Shown: positions 5,308 through 7,453 of the stretch, one piece after another
Layout: each line of letters opens with the position of its first letter
How positions within the stretch are numbered: the stretch's first letter is position 1
Assembly (NCBI GenBank): GCA_001595885.1
Contig: LSSH01000016.1
Location: 1 to 7,453, forward strand
Direction: 5' to 3'
DNA length: 7,453 nucleotides
Source of the DNA: Candidatus Proteinoplasmatales archaeon SG8-5
GTDB taxonomy: Archaea; Thermoplasmatota; Thermoplasmata; SG8-5
Notes under the pieces: model-generated
Seen by the model: only the letters and a program-made list of their open reading frames with translations
Told to the model about the DNA's origin: nothing
Database searches by the model: none
Made by a program: the position numbers and the translations under genes

Positions 5308-5820
5308 ATGACCTTATTGAAGAGTCGTGGCGGGGTCTCGACGATAATCGCTACTATATTGATGGTGGCCATAACTGTCGTATTGGCAGGTGTGTTATAC
5401 GTGATGATATTGACGCTGGGCGGCAGTGACAGCACGATTGCTCCGCTCGGAAGCTGGAGTGAGGTTAGACCAGCAGGTAATGATACTGTTGTCCTTGAAT
5501 TCGGTTCCTTCAATAAGGATATCAGACCTATCGAGATCAAGCTTTACCTTTCAAGCGGGAGCAACACTACCAACATCGTCTTGCCCGGTAGTCTGAGTGC
5601 TCAAGATAGTCCTGCATCGGTCAGTGGTTATAATGCGAGCAAGATCAATGCCATTTACACAGATTTTGGCTGGCAATCAGAATACCTGGGTAAGGGTGAT
5701 TATCTCACCATAAGCGGTCTCGACCCCGGGCGGAGATATGAAATTATCGTATTCCACGAACCCACTCAATCAGTGGTACAAATGGCCGGTGCCGCCAGCG
5801 CCTTCCAGTTGAATAATTAG
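5308..5820 (+). CDS. Archaeal type IV pilin-like protein (pilin 2), paralogue of pilin 1
   Basis: This 170-residue protein carries the same architecture as pilin 1. The basic leader MTLLKSRGG is followed by the hydrophobic VSTIIATILMVAITVVLAGV, with predicted prepilin peptidase cleavage after Gly9. The usual VSPVI is altered to VSTII. The paralogues keep register without net gaps: GSW ends at Trp50 in both, and GDY starts at residue 130 in both. Shared blocks include D.(Q/R)P(L/I)(D/E)IK and a FnIII-like GDYLTISGLDPGRRY...VFHEPT segment. Outside the signal region the sequences have diverged strongly. It has three N-glycosylation sequons (Asn58, Asn86, Asn109) against one in pilin 1, and no cysteine. 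Its own promoter and the terminator before it point to separate regulation. Likely a second or minor pilin of the same surface structure, or an alternative one. Confidence 0.83.
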   Translation: MTLLKSRGGVSTIIATILMVAITVVLAGVLYVMILTLGGSDSTIAPLGSWSEVRPAGNDTVVLEFGSFNKDIRPIEIKLYLSSGSNTTNIVLPGSLSAQDSPASVSGYNASKINAIYTDFGWQSEYLGKGDYLTISGLDPGRRYEIIVFHEPTQSVVQMAGAASAFQLNN

Positions 5821-5823
5821 GAG

Positions 5824-5870
5824 AAGGCTTCTTGGATCATTAGGATAATCTATCAAGCTCCAGCCTTTTT
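5824..5870 (+). terminator. Weak terminator between convergent genes
   Basis: AAGGCT (5824-5829) and AGCCTT (5862-5867) are complementary with a 32-base loop, followed by TTT to 5870 on the plus strand. This could end the pilin 2 transcript, but the right arm lies inside the 3' end of the convergent methyltransferase gene and the long loop makes the hairpin poor. Pilin 2 may simply overlap the opposing transcript. Confidence 0.25.
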
Positions 5871-6509
5871 CAAGGACATCAGGTAGACGGTTGTCGCATA
5901 ATACCTGCGCTCTTCACATTTAGTTAATGGAGGAGCTTCAGCCAGTATCTTGTACGGATCGCGGCTGATGTCGGTATAACCGAACAACCTGGCCGTGAAC
6001 TTCATCCAGTAATAGAGTGTGTTACCCTTTGTCTCAGTCGGAGGACCGGTATCAAGGAGCACCAAAATCCCACCCGGTTTCAGCACCCTGTGGATCTCCT
6101 TCATCATGGCCGCAGGGTCGGGGATCGTAGTGAGAGTGTAGGTAGCAATTACCTTGTCGAAGGATGCGTCAGGGAACATCATGGCCTCGGCGTCATCCTT
6201 AACGAACTCGGCCTTGGAGGAGAGGCTGAGCTTCTCAACGCGTTCCCTGGCCCTTTCGAGCATCTTCTCGGAGATGTCGGTGCCGATGACCTTGCCCGAA
6301 TCCAGTTTATCGGCTATCCAGGGCACAATCAGGCCGGTGCCCGTGCCCACGTCCAGCACTCGGTCTCCGGGCTGCAGGTCCAGCATGTCGATGGCCTCCC
6401 TCCTCCACCTCTTCTCCGCCCTGCCGAAGCCTGGGAAGGTGTCGATGAAGTCGTACAGGCCGCTCCAGCGGTCGTATCGTCTCGCCACCTTGGATTTGTC
6501 CGTGGCCAT
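5853..6509 (-). CDS. UbiE/COQ5-like class I SAM-dependent methyltransferase
   Basis: This 218-residue soluble protein is a class I methyltransferase. Motif I is VLDVGTGTG (51-59), which binds SAM. The acidic residue ending the next strand is Asp78 (GTDIS). A DDAEAMMFPDASFD block (105-118) and HRVLKPGG (140-147) follow, all typical of the UbiE/MenG group. The N-terminal KVARRYDRWSGLYDFID (7-23) also resembles that group, in which it helps cover the active site. Known substrates of relatives include quinone precursors and phospholipids; the substrate here cannot be told, and no quinone genes are nearby. Start at ATG 6507-6509; no ribosome site at good distance is visible, and a TATA-like TTAATTATT about 20 bp upstream fits leaderless translation. 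An ATG ten bases upstream is out of frame. It converges on pilin 2 and diverges from the mutase gene. Confidence 0.82.
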   Translation of the reverse strand: MATDKSKVARRYDRWSGLYDFIDTFPGFGRAEKRWRREAIDMLDLQPGDRVLDVGTGTGLIVPWIADKLDSGKVIGTDISEKMLERARERVEKLSLSSKAEFVKDDAEAMMFPDASFDKVIATYTLTTIPDPAAMMKEIHRVLKPGGILVLLDTGPPTETKGNTLYYWMKFTARLFGYTDISRDPYKILAEAPPLTKCEERRYYATTVYLMSLKKAGA

Positions 6510-6601
6510 AATCAGGCATAGGCCTCTGAATAATTAATCTTGCGCTGGTCATGCGAAATCCTCTTAACCTTTTGTTCGTTTACCGCAAACGAGGATTGGA
6601 T
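6510..6601. promoter_or_regulatory. Divergent promoter region between methyltransferase and mutase
   Basis: This 92-bp gap serves two outward genes. AATAATTAAT at 6528-6537 reads as a TATA-like element on both strands. On the minus strand it would give a leaderless methyltransferase message. On the plus strand it would give a mutase leader of about 45 nt. For the mutase, GAGG at 6591-6594 lies 7 nt before the TTG start. TCGTTT (6576-6581) and AAACGA (6587-6592) form a 6-bp hairpin that overlaps the first bases of that site and could partly mask it. Confidence 0.42.
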
Positions 6602-7453
6602 TTGTCAAAGAAAGAGGACATCAGAAAGGCCAGGGAGGAATGGGAGGCCGAATCCCTGAAGGACCAGGAGGAGCGGCCCATCAAGTTCATGACCACGTCC
6701 AGCCTGCCCATCAAGAATATCTACACGCCCGAGGACGTTCCCGAGCTTGATTTTCTCGAGGACCTGAATTTCCCGAGCCAGTATCCTTTCACAAGGGGCG
6801 TTCAGCCGACGATGTACAGGGGCAGGCTGTGGACGATGCGGCAGTTCGCAGGCTTCGGGACCGCCGAGGAGACCAACGAGAGGTTCAAGTACCTGCTGGC
6901 CCACGGGGAGACCGGCTTGTCCACCGCCTTCGACTACCCGACCCTGTATGGTAGGGACTCTGACGATCCCCTTGCGGAGGGGGAGTTCGGCAAGTGCGGC
7001 GTCGCGATATCGTCGCTTAAGGACATGGAGATCCTGTTCGGCGGCATATCGATGAAGGACGTTAGCACCTCGATGACTATCAACGGTCCCGCGGCCGTGG
7101 TCTGGGCGTTCTACATAGCCGCTGCGGAGAACCAGGGGGCCGACCGTTCAGTATTGACGGGCACTATCCAGAACGACATCCTGAAGGAATACATCGCCCA
7201 GAAGTCGTGGATATTCCCTCCTGAGCCGTCCCTTCGCCTCATCGTCGACACGTTCGAGTTCGGCTCGAAGGAATTGCCCAGGTGGAACACTGTGAGCATT
7301 TCCGGCTATCACATCAGGGAGGCGGGCTCGACCGCCCTGCAGGAGCTGGCCTTCACGCTGGCCGACGGCCTTACGTACGTCGATGCCGCGCTCGAACGCG
7401 GATTGGAGCTGGACGCTTTCGCCCCGCGCCTATCGTTCTTCTTCAACGCCCAC
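6602..7453 (+). CDS. B12-dependent acyl-CoA mutase large subunit, isobutyryl-CoA mutase-like (partial)
   Basis: The first 284 residues of a methylmalonyl-CoA mutase family catalytic subunit are present; the gene runs off the window. Seen: YPFTRGVQPTMYRGRLWTMR (61-80), FAGFGTAEETNERFKYLL (82-99), STSMTING (155-162), GTIQNDILKEYIAQ (187-200) and SISGYHIREAG (232-242), where Tyr236 and His237 match the TIM-barrel residues near substrate and cobalamin. These enzymes rearrange the carbon skeleton of acyl-CoA thioesters by a 5'-deoxyadenosyl radical. Two specificity positions differ from methylmalonyl-CoA mutase: its Tyr89 is Phe82 here and its Arg207 is Gln200, the pair known from isobutyryl-CoA mutase. 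That suggests isobutyryl-CoA/butyryl-CoA interconversion. Archaeal enzymes usually have the B12-binding domain as a separate small protein, not seen here. The TTG start is chosen for GAGG 7 nt upstream; a TTG six bases earlier is too close to it, and Met30 would remove the N-terminal helix. Confidence 0.88.
   Translation, partial: MSKKEDIRKAREEWEAESLKDQEERPIKFMTTSSLPIKNIYTPEDVPELDFLEDLNFPSQYPFTRGVQPTMYRGRLWTMRQFAGFGTAEETNERFKYLLAHGETGLSTAFDYPTLYGRDSDDPLAEGEFGKCGVAISSLKDMEILFGGISMKDVSTSMTINGPAAVVWAFYIAAAENQGADRSVLTGTIQNDILKEYIAQKSWIFPPEPSLRLIVDTFEFGSKELPRWNTVSISGYHIREAGSTALQELAFTLADGLTYVDAALERGLELDAFAPRLSFFFNAH

Noticed and set aside
4656..5820. Identification of the two pilins as archaellins
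   Set aside because: The VSPVI/VSTII-type N-terminus matches the archaeal pilin (DUF1628) group, and no archaellum assembly genes are in the window.
5822..5832. AGAAG-G-CTTCT palindrome as a terminator hairpin
   Set aside because: The single-base centre cannot form a loop and no T-run follows directly.

Overview
The window looks like a piece of an archaeal genome, most likely a GC-rich member of Thermoplasmatota or a related euryarchaeal lineage (a guess from gene content, not from a marker gene). The reasons are class III signal peptides of the archaeal type IV pilin kind, TATA-box promoters at archaeal spacing, KaiC/RadA-like ATPases in tandem, strong purine-rich Shine-Dalgarno sites, AGG-rich arginine codon use, and a separate large subunit of a B12-dependent acyl-CoA mutase.

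Layout: (1) 2-250, the C-terminal end of an Lhr-like helicase. (2) 251-536, a non-coding stretch with a degenerate 36-37 bp tandem repeat, a perfect 9-bp-arm inverted repeat and a TATA box. (3) 537-2219, a radical SAM enzyme with an N-terminal B12-binding-like domain. (4) 2266-4371, a tight three-gene cluster of KaiC/RecA-like proteins: the first has intact Walker motifs, the second has no P-loop, and the third has a P-loop missing its lysine and serine/threonine. (5) 4372-5820, two paralogous type IV pilin-like proteins, each with its own promoter. The first has a stem-loop predicted at the very 5' end of its mRNA and a strong hairpin-plus-U-tract terminator. (6) 5853-6509 on the minus strand, a UbiE-like class I SAM methyltransferase. 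(7) 6602 to the window end, the large subunit of a methylmalonyl-CoA mutase family enzyme. Its specificity residues (Phe82, Gln200) match isobutyryl-CoA mutase rather than methylmalonyl-CoA mutase.

How the parts may work together: the KaiC trio is almost certainly translated as a unit and could form a mixed ring or signalling hub in which one active ATPase is paired with two inactive paralogues. The pilin genes next to it encode secreted, membrane-anchored filament or adhesin subunits. A regulatory link between the KaiC cluster and the pilins is suggested only by position. The radical SAM enzyme, the methyltransferase and the mutase look like independent metabolic genes. No mobile element, CRISPR array, tRNA or rRNA was found. 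The two observations most worth following are the KaiC cluster with its graded loss of the nucleotide-binding site and the isobutyryl-CoA-type active site of the mutase.
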